Of a stretch of DNA of 64,000 nt, positions 62,901 through 64,000 are shown piece after piece. The stretch lies in NCBI RefSeq assembly GCF_001022965.1, contig NZ_LECZ01000023.1, forward strand, positions 124,001-188,000, written 5' to 3'. How positions within the stretch are numbered: position 1 is the stretch's first letter; each line of letters opens with the position of its first letter. This DNA comes from Enterobacter genomosp. O. GTDB taxonomy: Bacteria > Pseudomonadota > Gammaproteobacteria > Enterobacterales > Enterobacteriaceae. A program made the position numbers and the translations under genes. A model generated the notes under the pieces. That model was not told the DNA's origin and searched no databases. It saw only the letters and a program-made list of their open reading frames with translations.

Positions 62901-64000
62901 AGCGTCTGGACCCAGCCTTTATCGTTTACCATCGAGTGCGCGAAGGCCTGCTTTAGCGCGGCGGTCACCCACGGCGACATGACGATGGCCTGCTTTGCGG
63001 CCTGCCACCAGGTGATTAACTTCCTCTCGCGGGGCGACCACCTGGACGGGGTGCTGACCAGCATCGATCGCGGCCTGGCGTTCGTGCGTAAAACCCACTT
63101 CCAGGACGTGGAAACCATTTTGATGGTCCAGCGCGGCTACGTTGAGTTCCTGCGCACGCCGGTCATCGGCACCTGGAGCGCGTCGCAGGTATTGCCGGAG
63201 GCGCTGCTTCCCGCGTCGCCGGAGCAGGCGCCGGAGAAGAACGCCACCATGCTGTTCTGGTACTGGCTGTATCGCGGCATGGCGCACTTTACCTGCGGGG
63301 AGTATGCCGACGCGCAGGCGGATCTCGAGATGGCGGGCTGGTACGCATGGTCTGCGCCGGGGCACATCCATCTGCTGGACTACCATCTTTACAGCGCTCT
63401 GGCGCTGTCGCGTCAGCTGACGCCGGAGACCTTCTCGGCGAACCACCGCCGCAGCATTCACGCCCACTACGACAAAATTGCCCTCTGGGCGCGCATTAAT
63501 CCCGGCACGTTCGCGGATAAAGAGGCGCTGATCTACGCCGAAATCGTGCGTCTGGACGGGATGAACAGCATCGCGCTGGAGCAGTATGAGAAGGCGGTCC
63601 GGCTCTCCCGCGAGGGCGGATTTAACCCGATCAACGCCCTGGCCCACGAGCTGGCGGGGCGCTTTTCGCTGGCCTGCGGCTACCCGACCGCCTCGGACGC
63701 GCACTTCCGCGGGGCCATTGCCGCCTGGGGACGCGCGGGCGCGCAGGCCAAAATCCGCCAGCTGGAGCAGGATTTCCCGCACCTGCTGGCCTCGGGGCAG
63801 GCCAGCGCTTACGACACGGTGGCCTTCGCCCAGAACGAGACCATCCGCGATCTGCAAAGCGTCATCAAAGCCTCCCGCGCGCTGTCGGAAGAGATTAACC
63901 TTGAGCGCTTGATCGAAAACCTGATGACCATTCTGCTCGAACGCGCCGGGGCGCAGCGCGGCCTGCTGCTGCGCGTGAGCGAGAGCCTCATCCCGGAGAT
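59919..64000 (+). CDS. Giant kinase-like/AAA/GAF sensor protein (3' partial)
   Basis: A frame open to the window end with over 1360 codons. Order: protein-kinase-like domain (about residues 1-270), AAA/predicted-ATPase domain with Walker A GGPSGIGKS (348-356) and Walker B LVLVLDDLQWSD (D480, D481), a long TPR-like helical region (about 650-1290), then the start of a GAF domain (SEEINLERLIENLMTILLER). The family usually ends in a histidine kinase, beyond this window. The kinase-like part has HGDIKPGS (S153 for the metal-binding Asn) and SFG (S166) in place of DFG, so it is probably a pseudokinase. AAGGATCGCGG lies before the ATG. It may signal to the receiver upstream. Confidence 0.88.
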   Translation, partial: MNEHEQPAFWPAQGNLHQGRVFVLKEDVIFTVLAQEGGIAWMHARHPHSGGSFIIATAVSDEEEERATRLLKNEFALRDMLQDSWAIRAVASTQYRGRFALVYAPFSFELLARRAGRAISGIARFIELAIQICAPLRQMHLQNLIHGDIKPGSIFVQHDATCRLGSFGLSCTLSDAFSQTRLAVSGGTPAWMSPEHTSRTQRPVDNRSDLYSLGMVLYELLTGRLPFELGEDDQTNWAHYHIASEPLAPDAIRPDVPGMLSTIILKLLEKHPDNRYQTVDGLIADLRRCQATLTCEGEIVAFTPGQQDRTPAIHLADSLFATHPQANDVIAAFERVGQNRVPELVTIGGPSGIGKSSIIATALKTLQQRTVLLAVGKVDQFSPSLPYGVLSSAFRTLTLHLLGLPADEVAKWKIRLSRALEGYEELAVSLVPELGLLLESKPRFSADTFSIDARARFSHMVLALVKTFASQGCPLVLVLDDLQWSDPASLHTLNYLLKNCGAVPLLVVVAHRDIGSLSDPTLQQPLASLPEAAQHASEIVPQALSVKAVARWLATVFRTRSAATADLATLIHEKTGGNPLFVHEFFRRIVDDGLVVHNKYQDKWHYDLQAIRARHYTENVVTLVLEQLEELPDETRRLLGSIACLGGTGEMEMMCRVVGLSMAEMRYALHPAVMAQLIVLTEKKYAFTHDRVQEAAFALLDRHEKSHIHLTTASLLADAARQAAGNELLFRAVHHVTAALDSIQPAPQRQRFRELSLLAARRAKRSGDYPSALGYIQTARALGNAGTVSDFMLDIEEAGCEFALGHLERTRELCDAILGCPGGLTEKALAANLLVEVYIRQSDSRLALEAALCWLGVFGIQIGRYPQDADCDEAWERFCNRANDAPQHLFGPLSRMDNPETEAVMNLLYSASICASFICPRLHFLLLCRMMHLTLDHGITGASTTAMAWFGVLMGHRYAEYRLGFQYGTLARELVNRHGYDAFEAKTLLPLDQLSVWTQPLSFTIECAKACFSAAVTHGDMTMACFAACHQVINFLSRGDHLDGVLTSIDRGLAFVRKTHFQDVETILMVQRGYVEFLRTPVIGTWSASQVLPEALLPASPEQAPEKNATMLFWYWLYRGMAHFTCGEYADAQADLEMAGWYAWSAPGHIHLLDYHLYSALALSRQLTPETFSANHRRSIHAHYDKIALWARINPGTFADKEALIYAEIVRLDGMNSIALEQYEKAVRLSREGGFNPINALAHELAGRFSLACGYPTASDAHFRGAIAAWGRAGAQAKIRQLEQDFPHLLASGQASAYDTVAFAQNETIRDLQSVIKASRALSEEINLERLIENLMTILLERAGAQRGLLLRVSESLIPE

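Overview
The window looks like chromosome of an Enterobacteriaceae member, most likely the Enterobacter cloacae complex. The backbone order mgtA, ridA, pyrIB, tabA, argI, rraB, leuX matches the Escherichia/Salmonella chromosome. The arginine deiminase cluster beside pyrBI and the presence of miaE resemble Salmonella. A 141-residue FosA very close to the chromosomal FosA of E. cloacae points to Enterobacter. All family assignments are from memory and motif reading; no database search was run.

Layout. (1) 1-9.4 kb: core mgtA (5' end outside the window), a chitin pair (secreted GH20 hexosaminidase converging on a GbpA-type lytic polysaccharide monooxygenase) sitting between mgtA and ridA, then ridA and pyrBI with its pyrL leader and attenuator. 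(2) 8.9-14.2 kb: arginine deiminase cluster arcA-arcC-arcB-antiporter plus an ArgR paralogue with altered ligand residues. (3) 14.9-23.8 kb: tabA, a D-xylonate/xylan catabolic cluster yagE-F-G-H with its IclR regulator yagI/xynR, then argI with a double ARG box. This block is collinear with the yagEFGHI-argF block of E. coli K-12 prophage CP4-6. (4) 23.9-26.1 kb: rraB, miaE, an unknown membrane-anchored protein and tRNA-Leu(CAA) leuX.

(5) 26.1-48.0 kb: a mosaic accessory island starting at leuX with a P4-type integrase. It carries a type I restriction-modification operon whose 3' end encodes an OLD-like AAA ATPase and a PLD-like protein, a TIR-domain protein, an unrecognised 676-residue protein with a PD-(D/E)xK-like signature, a nonsense-interrupted two-gene unit, and a coupled HNH endonuclease/methyltransferase pair. 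After these come type VI secretion cargo cassettes (Tlde1-like effector with membrane partner, hcp remnant, putative membrane effector with DUF1493 partner, intact hcp) and a symE/symR-like SOS toxin-antitoxin locus. Several of these genes are AT-rich compared with the GC-rich backbone.

(6) 48.0-64.0 kb: backbone-like accessory metabolism. It holds a second tryptophanyl-tRNA synthetase behind an apparent Trp-codon attenuator, fosA, a LacI regulator divergent from a GH5-like hydrolase and GPH transporter, an alpha/beta hydrolase, and an operon of MFS-monooxygenase fusion, DoxX protein and YtcJ-type amidohydrolase. Divergent to that operon run an isochorismatase-family hydrolase, two XapX proteins, a lone receiver domain and a giant kinase-like/AAA/GAF sensor that leaves the window.

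The most unusual items are the ATPase/PLD module coupled to hsdS, the orphan PD-(D/E)xK-like protein, the direct repeats with LexA-like promoters that bracket a type VI cassette ahead of symE, the trpS2 attenuator, the ArgR paralogue lacking the arginine-binding Asp pair, and the collinearity with CP4-6.
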